Shown: positions 15,554 through 24,870 of the stretch, one piece after another | How the letters are laid out: each line of letters opens with the position of its first letter | How positions within the stretch are numbered: the stretch's first letter is position 1 | Assembly (NCBI GenBank): GCA_018399615.1 | Contig: JAGYNT010000005.1 | Location: forward strand, 1 to 38,539 | Length of the DNA: 38,539 nucleotides | Source of the DNA: Acholeplasmataceae bacterium | GTDB lineage: Bacteria > Bacillota_I > Bacilli_A > Acholeplasmatales > Acholeplasmataceae | Direction of reading: 5' to 3' | Made by a program: the position numbers and the translations under genes | Notes under the pieces: model-generated | The model's input: the letters and a program-made list of their open reading frames with translations, nothing else | Databases searched by the model: none | What the model was told of the DNA's origin: nothing

Positions 15554-16677
15554 CAAGTACCCAACTCTTTCTTATAGCCGGCGAGTTCCTCGTCATTGGC
15601 GTAAATGAAGTGTCCGGGTTTGATTTCGTGCAGTGACGGTCCCTGTTTCGAATAGTTGTGCATGCGCGGATCATAGACGATCCGCTTGCGCGTTCTCTCA
15701 TGGATCGGGTCGGGAAGCGGCACGGCCGACAACAAGGATTTCGTGTAGGGGTGAAGCGGATTGGCGAAGAGTTCTTCCTTGGTCGTCAATTCGACGAGCT
15801 TACCGTAATACATGACGGCGATCCGGTCACTGAAATACTTGACGACCGAAAGGTCATGGGCGATGAACATGATCGTAATGCCGAACTCATCGCGCAGATC
15901 ATTCAACAGATTGATGACCTGAGCCTGAATCGAGACGTCCAGAGCGCTGATCGGTTCATCGGCGATAATGAATTGCGGCGAGACGGCGAGTGCGCGGGCG
16001 ATCCCGATTCTCTGGCGTTGTCCGCCACTGAACTCGTGGGGATAGCGACTCGCGTGTTCGCGCACGAGACCGACGGTTTCGAGCATCTGATTGACACGGT
16101 CGTTGATGACTTTTTTATCCTTGATATTCGCGATTCGAAGACCTTCGGCAATGATTTCCTTGACGACCATGCGCGGGTTGAGCGAAGCGATCGGATCCTG
16201 AAAGATCATCTGCATGTTCTTCATGTGTTCCTTGTCTTCGAGTCGGGTCTGTTTCTTGCGGATCTCGATTTCTTCTTTGATCGTATCGATCCGTTCTTTG
16301 GCTTCATCGTGCAGACGCTTGATCTCGGATTCGTTGTTCGATCCGGTTTTCAGCTTTTCGATCTCGTCTTTCGTGGTCTTGCGGATATCCTTGATTTCCT
16401 GTTTGAGTCCGAGATATCCGGCTGAAATGCGTTTGCCGAGAAAATAGACTTCACCATCGGTTGGTTCGTAGAGTTGGATGATCGTTCGACCGGTCGTCGT
16501 TTTTCCACATCCGGATTCACCGACGAGACTGAAAACCTCGCCCTTGTAAATATCGAAGGATATACCGTCGACAGCCTTGACGATCAGCTTCTTTTTACCG
16601 AAGCCGCTCTTGAAATGCTGTTTCAAGTTTCGGACGCTTAAAATCGGTTCTTGAGGTGTCGTTTGTTTTTCGGTCAT
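15553..16677 (-). CDS. oppF: Oligopeptide ABC transporter ATPase OppF with charged insertion
   Basis: This 374-residue protein carries Walker A GESGCGKTT (53-61), Q-loop MIFQDPIASLNPR, signature EFSGGQRQRIGIARAL, Walker B FIIADEPISALDV and H-loop AHDLSVV. The C-terminal oligopeptide/dipeptide extension is also present (NPLHPYTKSLLSAVPLPDP). Residues of about 85-152, rich in Lys and Glu, are inserted between Walker A and the Q-loop and are predicted to form a coiled coil; ordinary OppF lacks this. It powers peptide uptake together with OppD. Its start overlaps the oppD stop by one base. Confidence 0.93.
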   Translation of the reverse strand: MTEKQTTPQEPILSVRNLKQHFKSGFGKKKLIVKAVDGISFDIYKGEVFSLVGESGCGKTTTGRTIIQLYEPTDGEVYFLGKRISAGYLGLKQEIKDIRKTTKDEIEKLKTGSNNESEIKRLHDEAKERIDTIKEEIEIRKKQTRLEDKEHMKNMQMIFQDPIASLNPRMVVKEIIAEGLRIANIKDKKVINDRVNQMLETVGLVREHASRYPHEFSGGQRQRIGIARALAVSPQFIIADEPISALDVSIQAQVINLLNDLRDEFGITIMFIAHDLSVVKYFSDRIAVMYYGKLVELTTKEELFANPLHPYTKSLLSAVPLPDPIHERTRKRIVYDPRMHNYSKQGPSLHEIKPGHFIYANDEELAGYKKELGT

Positions 16678-18122
16678 CAGTTGGTCACCCCTCTTTCACC
16701 ACGTTTGAATTCTTCGATGCGTTCTTGTATGATTTCCGGCATTTTGACTTCGGGCGCGTCCTTGTGCAAGAGCCAAGTCGCCGCATAGTGCGTGTCACTG
16801 ACTTTGAAGAACGGCGGTTCCTCTTCGAAATCGATTTTCATCGCGTATTGGCTTCGATCGGCAAAGGGGTCACCCTTCGGCGGAAAGAGCATGTTGGGCG
16901 GCGTGCCCGGAATCGAGAAGAGTCGGTCTTTCGAGTTGAGATCCGGCATTGAGGAAAGCAACGCCCACGTATAGGGATGCCTCGGGTTGTAATAGATCTC
17001 TTCGGCCAAACCGATTTCCACGATTTTTCCGGCATACATGACGGCGACGCGGTCCGCCATGTTGGCGACGACACCGAGGTCATGGGTGATGAAAATAACG
17101 GAAATGTTACGTTCATCCTTGAGTTTCTTGATCAGTTCGAGGATCTGAGCCTGAATGGTGACATCGAGCGCGGTCGTCGGCTCATCACAGATCAAGAGAT
17201 CCGGATTCGCCGTCAGAGCGATGGCGATGACGATTCTTTGACGCATACCACCGGAGAACTGGAAGGGATACTGGTTCAGTCTCTTCACGGGTTCCGGAAT
17301 ACCGACTTCGGTCATGACCTGGATCGCGCGTTCGCGCGCTTCCCGACGCGTTACCTTCTTGTAACGGGCGAGTTGTTCTTTCAGATCGGCGATTTCCTTG
17401 TGGTATTTCTTCTTTTCTTCGGGATGCGCGGTTTTCATGCGTGCCTGAACGTCCTTGATCAATCCGTTGACACGTTTTTTCTCGGTGTTCCATTCTTTTT
17501 TAATCGTTTTTCTGGCTTTTGGAATCTCTTTTTTCAGATCCGCTTTCGCCCGTTTGATCCGTTCATCGAAAGTTATCTTCTGCTTTTCGAGTTCGCTTTT
17601 GAGTTCGGTCAGTTTTGCCTGATCGTTCTTTTGATCGAGTTCGGATACACGGTGCCGATAGAGCTTGATCGCTTCTTTTTTCTCATTCTTGGCATTGAGG
17701 TATTCCATACGGGGCTTGTGAATGAGTTTTTTGTGGCGTTCTTTGAGGCGATGACCGTTGATACGGATACCTTCCGTGATCTGTCTTCCGATCTTCATGA
17801 TCGGATTCAAGCTCGACATCGGGTCCTGAAAAATCATACCGATCTTGTCCCCGCGAATCTCGTGGAAGTTTTCTTCACTGATCTTCGTCAGGTCCTGATC
17901 CTCATAAATGATACTACCGTCTTCGATGATGCCGTTTCCGGCAAGAATACCCATGATGGCGCGTGAAGAGACCGACTTTCCGGAACCGGACTCACCGACG
18001 ATGGCGAGTGTCTCGCCTTCCATCAGATCGAAACTGATGCCGCGTACGGCTCGCACCATGCCTTGGGTCGTTCGAAACGATACGGTTAAGTTGTTTACGG
18101 ATAATTTTACGTTTTTATTCAT
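16677..18122 (-). CDS. oppD: Oligopeptide ABC transporter ATPase OppD with long coiled-coil insertion
   Basis: This 481-residue protein is well above the usual length of about 330. Walker A GESGSGKSV is at 43-51, Q-loop MIFQDPMSSLNP at about 96-107, signature FSGGMRQRIVIA at 289-300, followed by Walker B LLICDEPTTALDV and the H-loop of THDLGVV. The C-terminal extension has NPRHPYTWALLSSMPD. Between the Q-loop and the signature lies an insertion of about 130 residues (about 125-258) of almost pure charged helix. Large insertions in Opp ATPases are known from Mollicutes. It forms the ATPase pair with OppF. Confidence 0.93.
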   Translation of the reverse strand: MNKNVKLSVNNLTVSFRTTQGMVRAVRGISFDLMEGETLAIVGESGSGKSVSSRAIMGILAGNGIIEDGSIIYEDQDLTKISEENFHEIRGDKIGMIFQDPMSSLNPIMKIGRQITEGIRINGHRLKERHKKLIHKPRMEYLNAKNEKKEAIKLYRHRVSELDQKNDQAKLTELKSELEKQKITFDERIKRAKADLKKEIPKARKTIKKEWNTEKKRVNGLIKDVQARMKTAHPEEKKKYHKEIADLKEQLARYKKVTRREARERAIQVMTEVGIPEPVKRLNQYPFQFSGGMRQRIVIAIALTANPDLLICDEPTTALDVTIQAQILELIKKLKDERNISVIFITHDLGVVANMADRVAVMYAGKIVEIGLAEEIYYNPRHPYTWALLSSMPDLNSKDRLFSIPGTPPNMLFPPKGDPFADRSQYAMKIDFEEEPPFFKVSDTHYAATWLLHKDAPEVKMPEIIQERIEEFKRGERGVTN

Positions 18123-20023
18123 TATTCAGATCCCCTTAACGATGGATTGAAGGCATCCCTGAGCGCGTTACCGAACATATTGAACGTGATCATGAGAATG
18201 GAAATGATGACGGCAGGGAACATCGTCAGATAAGGTCTGTCGACCAGGGATGTCCGTCCATCAGCAAGCAGGACACCAATGGACACACCGGAAAGTTCGA
18301 AGAGTCCCAACAGTTTGAATGACTGACCGTGCCCGATCCCGTATCCCAGATAGGAAATCGTGGACTCGGAGAAAATGACGGCCGGGATCATAAGAATACT
18401 CGCGGTGATGATGGTCCCGATGCCGTTGGGCAAAATGTGCCTGAAAATGATTCTGGAGTCCTTGGCACCCATGGTTCTCGATGCGAGAACGTACTCTCGT
18501 CCCTTGTAACGGTAGAACTGGGTTCGGGTCGTGCTCGCGACCCCCAACCATCCCGTGATGGTCAAAAGGACGATCAGTGTCAACACTCCCGGTCCGAGAA
18601 TGATGACGAAGAGTCCGAGCCATACCAGGAAGGGAATCCGTCCGATGATTTCACCGAATCTTTCCATGAGCAGGTCGACCATGCCGCCATAATAGCCTTC
18701 GATCGAACCGTAGATGATACCGACGGAAATGTTGATCGTGGCAACGACCAATCCGACGAAGAGCGATGTTCTCAGTCCAAGCCATACGAGCGCGAAGAAG
18801 TCCTTGCCGAAGGCGTTGGTTCCGAACAGGAAGTTCGGGATGTCGTCATATCCGCGATAGATGGAATAGTTCACGAAGAGGTGATAAGAGAAATAGAATT
18901 CACCATCCGGTCCCTGTGTCGGTTCCGTCTGGGCGACAACCTTCGAAAACGGGCACTCCGGACCGAACTGGTCCCAACCGATGAGATCGTCGGGATTCGA
19001 GGGCATATTGCAGACATCGGCATTCGCTGCCGTGATTTCCCGGAACTGATTGGCCGAGAAAACCTTGTATTCCCGTTCACCGAACACGTCGGCGTAAATA
19101 TCGTATTTGAAGGATGCCTGCAGAATAACGCCGTTGACCCGGGAAATGATCGTACTGCCGGCGACAACAGGAGAAAAGCGCGTCAAGGCGTGACCCGTAT
19201 AATCGGCGAGAGGTTCATCACTCGTATTGTCATCGACCGTTACGGCATTCAGACGAATCGAATTGTCGCGAGCTTCGGTCGCGATGATCTCGAGTTCGAC
19301 CTGACCGTCACTGGCGGGCAGTTCGAGCGTATCATAGAGATCGTATGCGTAGACACCGGGTTCGGTGATCGTTCCAAGCGTTGTCCTCTTCGTACCGAAA
19401 TTCGAGACGATATTGACATTGACCTGAATGCTCGACTCGGTATTGAGTTCGAGAATGTCGACGGTTACGCTCGGTTCTTTCGCTTCGGAAAAGGAAAAGA
19501 AATCGGGGGATTGCATACGTGACTCGGTTTTGGTCCGATCAAGCGTGAAATCGACCTGTCCGCCTTTACAGGAATCACTGAGATCGGTACAGGCGACTTC
19601 ATAGTTTTCAAGCGTATCCATCTGGATGAGTTCGGAATCGAATCCGAGTGGCAATCCAAGACCCGTCTCCGGATCGATCGTCGAGAGATCGACCTGCTGG
19701 TCCTCATATTGTTTCATCCCGTCGAAAATACCGATTTCCTTGAGAAGCGGCATTCTCGGTGGGAGATTCGCCAATTCGGTTTCCAAATCCTGATAGTTTT
19801 TCGTGGTCAGAACCGGTACGAAAATCGCCAACAAAATCAAAATACCCAAAATGATCGTCGCGATGACATTCGTTCGGTTCTTGCCGAAACGAATCATGGC
19901 ATCCTTGAAATACCCGATCGGTTTCGTCTCGAAACGCTTGTCGTAGATCTTTTCGTCGCGTTGAACGAACTCGAAGTTGTCAGGGCTTAAATTCTTGTGT
20001 TTCTTATCGTCATAGATTTTCAT
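18122..20023 (-). CDS. oppC: Oligopeptide ABC transporter permease OppC with large extracellular domain
   Basis: This 633-residue protein is about twice the normal OppC length. An N-terminal cytoplasmic stretch is followed by the first membrane helix (VIATIILGILILLAIFVPVL, about 52-72). About 320 residues without membrane segments come next (about 75-395), rich in beta strands and containing five or so cysteines, and must lie outside the cell. The remaining helices and the coupling loop EYVLASRTMGAKDSRIIFRH follow, as in ordinary OppC. It forms the channel with OppB. The extracellular domain could dock the large lipoprotein receptor OppA; that is inference. Overlaps oppB and oppD by one base each. 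Confidence 0.9.
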   Translation of the reverse strand: MKIYDDKKHKNLSPDNFEFVQRDEKIYDKRFETKPIGYFKDAMIRFGKNRTNVIATIILGILILLAIFVPVLTTKNYQDLETELANLPPRMPLLKEIGIFDGMKQYEDQQVDLSTIDPETGLGLPLGFDSELIQMDTLENYEVACTDLSDSCKGGQVDFTLDRTKTESRMQSPDFFSFSEAKEPSVTVDILELNTESSIQVNVNIVSNFGTKRTTLGTITEPGVYAYDLYDTLELPASDGQVELEIIATEARDNSIRLNAVTVDDNTSDEPLADYTGHALTRFSPVVAGSTIISRVNGVILQASFKYDIYADVFGEREYKVFSANQFREITAANADVCNMPSNPDDLIGWDQFGPECPFSKVVAQTEPTQGPDGEFYFSYHLFVNYSIYRGYDDIPNFLFGTNAFGKDFFALVWLGLRTSLFVGLVVATINISVGIIYGSIEGYYGGMVDLLMERFGEIIGRIPFLVWLGLFVIILGPGVLTLIVLLTITGWLGVASTTRTQFYRYKGREYVLASRTMGAKDSRIIFRHILPNGIGTIITASILMIPAVIFSESTISYLGYGIGHGQSFKLLGLFELSGVSIGVLLADGRTSLVDRPYLTMFPAVIISILMITFNMFGNALRDAFNPSLRGSE

Positions 20024-21096
20024 TATTTTCTTGCCCCCATTCTGATTCTCGGGTCAACGATTCCATAGCTCAAGTCGACGAGCAGAACGGCGAACAGGCT
20101 AATGAACGTGTAGAAGGCGGATAGCGCCAGAATCAAGTTGTAGTCGAAATTGTTCGGTGTGAGTGCTCGAAGGTAGACGCGCCCCATGCCGGGAATCGCA
20201 TAGATCCGTTCGATGACGACCGAACCGCTTAACAAAGCGACGAACGCGAAGATAATGCTCGGAACGAGCGGTACCATCGAATTACGCATCGCGTGACGAA
20301 CGACGGCCTGCATCTTCGTAAGCCCCTTGGTTCGGGCGAGGAGAACGAAATCCGATGTCAGCACTTCGGTAAGTTCGGCTCTCGTAAAACGGGTAAGCCC
20401 GGCGATCGCACCGAAAGACAAACCCATGACCGGAAGTACGAGCGCCGCATACCGGACTGAGCCGACCACATCGGATGGCGGATATTGCGAGGGCAGCCAA
20501 TCGAGTCCGTACCCGAAGATCATGACCAGAAAGAGCATGACGACGAAGTTCGGAATGGAGATGAAAATCATGACCCCGAGCGAAATGACATTGTCGGTGA
20601 GCTTGTTTTTCTTGAGTGCGGCGATGATTCCGAGTGTGAAACCCACAGGCATGAAAACGAGCAATGCCAGGAAGTTGACACGCATGGTTACGGGAAGACG
20701 GCTTTGCAAAATTTCAAAGACATCCTTGTTGACCGAGACGCGCGTTGAAACGCCCCAATCCCATGCCGTGAAAATATTGGCCAGCCACGAACCGTATTGG
20801 GTTATGATCGGAACCGGGATGAATACGCGATACTGGTCACCCTCATCCTTGTAAAAACAACCGGAACACCGATCTTCGTAGGTGCCTTCGCGAATGGCGC
20901 GAACCGTGGCATCATCCGTGATGAGTTCGGTCGTCATGTAACCATCCGATTCCTGTCTTGCGTAGTAGATTTCCTGTTCTTTGATTTCGGTCGGCGGATA
21001 TTCCGGAACGAGACGAATGGTGATGAACAAGATGGACAGGAAGGTGGTGAGTACGATGAAAATCCATACCGTCCTGATCGCTGTGTATCTAAGCAT
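20023..21096 (-). CDS. oppB: Oligopeptide ABC transporter permease OppB
   Basis: This 357-residue permease has six membrane segments and the coupling loop LLARTKGLTKMQAVVRHAMRNS, standard for OppB/DppB. The first periplasm-side loop is enlarged and contains a CSGC pair. The ATG at 21096 has AAAGAGGG 9 nt upstream. It is the first gene of the oppB-oppC-oppD-oppF cluster, which has its own extended -10 promoter downstream of the oppA terminator. Confidence 0.92.
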   Translation of the reverse strand: MLRYTAIRTVWIFIVLTTFLSILFITIRLVPEYPPTEIKEQEIYYARQESDGYMTTELITDDATVRAIREGTYEDRCSGCFYKDEGDQYRVFIPVPIITQYGSWLANIFTAWDWGVSTRVSVNKDVFEILQSRLPVTMRVNFLALLVFMPVGFTLGIIAALKKNKLTDNVISLGVMIFISIPNFVVMLFLVMIFGYGLDWLPSQYPPSDVVGSVRYAALVLPVMGLSFGAIAGLTRFTRAELTEVLTSDFVLLARTKGLTKMQAVVRHAMRNSMVPLVPSIIFAFVALLSGSVVIERIYAIPGMGRVYLRALTPNNFDYNLILALSAFYTFISLFAVLLVDLSYGIVDPRIRMGARK

Positions 21097-21306
21097 ATGC
21101 GTTAGCCCTCTTTCTCTTAAGTTTAATCTCTATCATGAAATGAACTTCGTCTGCGAAATCCATGTGAAGCACGTGTTCCTGAAACGATGATTTTTACTGA
21201 TGCATTACTTGTTTCAACTGGGGTTTCCGTCTCTTGATGTGATGATAAAAAAGAGAGCGCGGCTACGTCCTTAAAGGCATTTCCCATTGAGCCAAATAGT
21301 ATAACC

Positions 21307-21312
21307 ATTATA
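21307..21312 (-). promoter_or_regulatory. Extended -10 promoter for oppBCDF
   Basis: The minus strand reads TGTTATAAT, a perfect hexamer plus TGn extension, between the oppA terminator and oppB. This arrangement lets receptor and transporter genes be expressed at different levels. No clear -35 is seen. Confidence 0.6.
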
Positions 21313-21576
21313 ACACATTTTAAGGGATACGCATACCCATATTCACGCAATTTTTTGTCATTTTCGGCCGTTTTTCCCGCTTTATGTGATTTTTCCCGAA
21401 ATTGTCCGATCCGATTGGCACATCGAGCGCGTTCAAAGAAAATTCTTATAAATAGAGGGGCGGCATTCACGGCCTATCAAAGCGCTCTTGTGGCAATTCT
21501 TGCTAAAAAACGAGAAGCGAATGAGCCTTTTCTTCCCGATATGCATGTGTGTTCGCTCGCCTTTGATATCCGAATG

Positions 21577-21613
21577 AAAAAACAAGCCACCCGGATGTGC
21601 CCGGATGGCTTGT
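21577..21613 (-). terminator. Rho-independent terminator after oppA
   Basis: On the minus strand, ACAAGCCA-x-CCGG and CCGG-x-TGGCTTGT pair around a 6-nt loop with a single internal mismatch, followed by a run of T. It lies 40 bases past the oppA stop. Confidence 0.9.
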
Positions 21614-21652
21614 CGTCAATGCTTCAATCGATTGATCTTTGAAAGATTCCTC

Positions 21653-24523
21653 TTATTCTTCAGCAGGTACTTCAGTATCAACGAGGAGGTATGCGACATT
21701 GCCGTCATCGAATGTGAAGATGACTTGGTATGTCGTATCCGCTTCAAGACCAGTGAGTGAAACGGCTGCGAGATCGGCGAAGTCTACGACTGCTTCAGTT
21801 GCAGAGTAGTCCGCGTAATCGAGTACTTCAACTTCGGTGACAACGCGTGCGTAGTCATCGTCATTGAGCGTAATGTCGAGTGTCGCACTCGTTTCATCGG
21901 CTACGACTTCGGAATCTGCGATAACTGAAGGTTGCATCCACCATGGTGAGACGGATTGTCCTTCGCGTTCCGGATCTGCCGCATAACCGAAGTTGATGAC
22001 GACTTGGTAGTCTCCAAGATAAGTCGTTGGATAGTCATCGAATGCCGGCAACAAGCCTTCAACCGTTACGGTTTCGCCTTCAGGAACAACATCGACAAGA
22101 CCTTCGACATCGAGATAACCCGCTGCTGGATCATAATACTGTACGGTATAGGTGATGTCTGTGAAGCCTGTGTTGTTGAACTGATCGATCGTGAATGTTG
22201 CAGTCGTCGGTGTGAGTTCGAAGTCCTTGGCTGCCGGAATTTCCGCTTCAGCGCCTTCGGATAGGTAGATTTCACCATTGAGCGCACTTACGATCGCGTC
22301 ATAGGACCAGAGTTCACGAACGGTTTCACCGAGATATGGGTTTTCGTATTGAACTTCGATATTCGGAATCGATGTGTCAATACCCCAGTTGAGCGTGAAG
22401 CCACCACGGTTATCCGATGTGAAGACATCGAGGAAGCTTGCCGCGTCGAGTGTCGAACCACTGATACCACCGATCGAGAGATCGAATTCACCGACCATCA
22501 TGTAGTCATAATAGATCGATGGGAAATCCTTCGGTGTTGGGGTAACTTCGACCTTGATGTTGTGTTCGAAGCTTTGGAAGACGAATTCGAAGGAATCCTG
22601 AATGAATTCACCAAAGAGTTGCTGTGCGACACTACCGCTGAAGATGTTCAGGTCGATCGAGATGACCGTCGGATCAGCTTGAGTACCAGGTTCATAGACG
22701 CCATCGGCGACGAGATCGTCAATTGCCGATTCGAAGTAAGCCTTCGCGAGGTCGGGGTTATACCCGTACGTATCGGTCGACAGACCTGGATCGACGAGTG
22801 CCGATTCCGCAGTGTTACGGAACGGAGTACCGGAAGCCGGTTCAACGAGATACGCATCGGTGAAGAGATATTGTTGCGTCTGGCTCGTCTTCATGACTTC
22901 TTCGGCGAGACGTTCTCTGTCAATCGCGAAGTACATGGCGCGCTTGAAGTCCTGGTTTGCGAGAATCGGTTCTGGCATCCATGTGCTGTCCGGGAATTGT
23001 TCGCGTTGTGCTTCTTCAGTACCGAGACCATTGATCATGATTCGGAATGTGGTTGCACCTGGAACACGCTTGATGAGCGGACTGTTCTTGTATTGGTCAT
23101 AACTTTCGGTCGGTACGGATGCCGCTTCGAGTTTACCTGCAAGGAACTCTTGGAAACGGATTTCGGCATCTTCAATGATACGATATGTCCAATGTGTGAA
23201 GAATGAACGATCGGGATCATGGAAGTTCGGGTTCTTGCTGTAACGTACGATGCTGTCCGGTTCATAGTAATCGAGCTGATATTCACCATTGTAAGCAGTC
23301 GTTTCAGCAGACGTACCGTATTGTTCGCCTACGAGGTCATAGAGATCCAAGTTGATCGGGCCCATGACGAATGATCCGAGCCAATAACGTACATTCCATT
23401 CAGCCATTTCGTTGACGAATTCGAACTCGAGCGTGTAGTCATCGACTGCACGGAGACCGACGTCTTCCCAATCAGCTGTTTCATCACGGAATTCACGTGC
23501 ATTGAGGATACGTTGTGAAGCGGTCAGGAAGTCACCGCCACCGGAGATCGCTCTGAACCAACCTTCGGTAAGGGCGATTCGATACGTTTCGATGAAGTCA
23601 TGCGCATTGATGTGTTCATGTCCTTCTGGGAATCCGGAAGTGTCCGTATCGGGGTGATACGTCCATGTCAGGTCGTCTCTCAGGGAAACACGCCATACGT
23701 TGGCAACTTCGATACCTGTTTCGGTCAATTCCGATTCAAGTGGTTGTGGGTAATCGGAAGCCATCGAAGGCAGCAAGTCATAGCCGTCCATCGCTTCGTT
23801 GAAGTTGTAGTAGTAAGGTGCATCCAAGAAAAGCGTAATGACATCGGAACTCGTTGCGTCGTCATAGATCCATTGTTGGAAAGTCGTTGGATTCTGACCG
23901 AGTGCCGAACGATAGGTGTACTCACCTGCATTACCTGGCTGGTTGTCATCCATGATGACCGTTGAGTCATCCTCGGACATCGTCGCGTAAGACGTACCGA
24001 ATCCCATGACAGGAATATAGTCTTCAACAGGAAGTTGGAGACGGCTGCTGTATAGGTTGAATCCGGCGTTTGCGAAGACAGGAATACCACCGTCCATCGT
24101 ATTCAACAAGTATTTTTCCGCTGCTGCGAAGAATGTGTGACGTAGGTCAGCAGAAGCGAAACGATAGTTGTAGAAACCTGTCGGCAATGTCAACTCGATG
24201 CTGACTACAGTAAGAGTTCTGGCCTCTGTCGCAGTCTTGCCACCGCTATTCGTGACCGTGTAAACGAGCGTGTAAGAGCCATCCTGAGTGAGGTCATACT
24301 CACCAGTGACTTCGATCTCATCCGTAAGGTCACCATCTACTTCATCGGATGCTGTAACGCCTTCCAGAGGGTCGAATTCGCCTCCGACGAAGACTTCAAC
24401 ATCTTCGACACCCGAAAGAACCGGGGGGTCGACTTCAGGATCGGTCGTGTCGTCTACGAGTTCACAAGCCGTAATCCCGAATACCATAAAGGCAACAGTT
24501 AAAAATAAAAATAACTTTTTCAA
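21653..24523 (-). CDS. oppA: Oligopeptide-binding lipoprotein OppA with N-terminal Ig-like domain
   Basis: This 956-residue protein starts with TTG at 24523, with GAGGAGA 8 nt upstream. The lipoprotein signal is MKKLFLFLTVAFMVFGITAC (Cys20). Residues of about 30-108 form a DUF5011-like Ig domain (VDPPVLSGVEDVEVFVGGEF, ending YTVTNSGGKTATE). The following ~650 residues match family 5 solute-binding proteins: DDLTWTYHPDTDTSG, INAHDFIETYRIAL and FKRAMYFAIDRERLAEEV are recognisable. The last ~200 residues add small beta domains (GLEADTTYQVIFTFDDGN). It binds peptides outside the membrane for OppBCDF. Synonymous codon use looks different from its neighbours, as expected for a highly expressed gene. 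Preceded by two promoters and followed by a terminator. Confidence 0.92.
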   Translation of the reverse strand: MKKLFLFLTVAFMVFGITACELVDDTTDPEVDPPVLSGVEDVEVFVGGEFDPLEGVTASDEVDGDLTDEIEVTGEYDLTQDGSYTLVYTVTNSGGKTATEARTLTVVSIELTLPTGFYNYRFASADLRHTFFAAAEKYLLNTMDGGIPVFANAGFNLYSSRLQLPVEDYIPVMGFGTSYATMSEDDSTVIMDDNQPGNAGEYTYRSALGQNPTTFQQWIYDDATSSDVITLFLDAPYYYNFNEAMDGYDLLPSMASDYPQPLESELTETGIEVANVWRVSLRDDLTWTYHPDTDTSGFPEGHEHINAHDFIETYRIALTEGWFRAISGGGDFLTASQRILNAREFRDETADWEDVGLRAVDDYTLEFEFVNEMAEWNVRYWLGSFVMGPINLDLYDLVGEQYGTSAETTAYNGEYQLDYYEPDSIVRYSKNPNFHDPDRSFFTHWTYRIIEDAEIRFQEFLAGKLEAASVPTESYDQYKNSPLIKRVPGATTFRIMINGLGTEEAQREQFPDSTWMPEPILANQDFKRAMYFAIDRERLAEEVMKTSQTQQYLFTDAYLVEPASGTPFRNTAESALVDPGLSTDTYGYNPDLAKAYFESAIDDLVADGVYEPGTQADPTVISIDLNIFSGSVAQQLFGEFIQDSFEFVFQSFEHNIKVEVTPTPKDFPSIYYDYMMVGEFDLSIGGISGSTLDAASFLDVFTSDNRGGFTLNWGIDTSIPNIEVQYENPYLGETVRELWSYDAIVSALNGEIYLSEGAEAEIPAAKDFELTPTTATFTIDQFNNTGFTDITYTVQYYDPAAGYLDVEGLVDVVPEGETVTVEGLLPAFDDYPTTYLGDYQVVINFGYAADPEREGQSVSPWWMQPSVIADSEVVADETSATLDITLNDDDYARVVTEVEVLDYADYSATEAVVDFADLAAVSLTGLEADTTYQVIFTFDDGNVAYLLVDTEVPAEE

Positions 24524-24696
24524 AATTGTATCTCCTCTCTTTTTTTTATTTGATTATGTCAAATAACCAAATCTATATATAAATTTCATATAAAAGTCAC
24601 AAAGCCGTAACGTTTATATGAAAATTTATAGTCAGTGATTCCATACGTTATTTTTTGTCAAAAGTTATTCAATCCAATCTCTTCAACTTTTAAGTG

Positions 24697-24725
24697 ATTA
24701 TATCACGATTAATCGAATTAGTAAA
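24697..24725 (-). promoter_or_regulatory. Proximal promoter of oppA
   Basis: On the minus strand, TTTACT (24720-24725) and TGATATAAT (hexamer 24697-24702) are 17 nt apart, giving both a fair -35 and an extended perfect -10. Confidence 0.7.
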
Positions 24726-24782
24726 GCCGGTAAAACCGTTTTCAAAGAGCCTTCATGAACAATCTGGGTTGCTCGTAATTCA

Positions 24783-24810
24783 ATTATAACATAATTATCC
24801 TCTTTTTCAA
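24783..24810 (-). promoter_or_regulatory. Distal promoter of oppA
   Basis: On the minus strand, TTGAAA (24805-24810) and TGTTATAAT (hexamer 24783-24788) are 16 nt apart. It lies just past the stop of the preceding gene, so it can only serve oppA. Confidence 0.7.
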
Positions 24811-24870
24811 GATTCAGAGGTAAACTCGTCAACGTTTTTTCATGCGAGCTTTACCTGTCCGGCAAGCGTT

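Larger units (their letters stand above)
21097..21652 (-). other. oppA-oppB intergenic region with a long leader
   Basis: This 556-base gap is not coding on either strand as far as can be seen. From the oppA side it holds the oppA terminator (21577-21613), then an A+T-rich stretch with an extended -10 promoter (21307-21312), then about 200 nt of untranslated leader before oppB. The leader carries no riboswitch that I recognise. A minus-strand frame of 115 codons overlaps the promoter and was judged spurious. Confidence 0.6.
24524..24870 (-). other. A+T-rich leader and promoter region of oppA
   Basis: This 347-base gap has no gene. It contains two minus-strand promoters (24697-24725 and 24783-24810) and a leader of about 165 nt for the nearer one. 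The composition is clearly richer in A and T than the flanking genes. No structured RNA was recognised. Confidence 0.6.

Noticed and set aside
21123-21470. Minus-strand frame of 115 codons between oppA and oppB
   Set aside because: It overlaps the clear TGTTATAAT promoter of oppB, has no ribosome site and no family resemblance.
24826-24870. Imperfect hairpin after the 106-residue membrane protein gene
   Set aside because: The stem contains a bulge and a G-T pair and no T tract follows on the minus strand, so it was not called a terminator.
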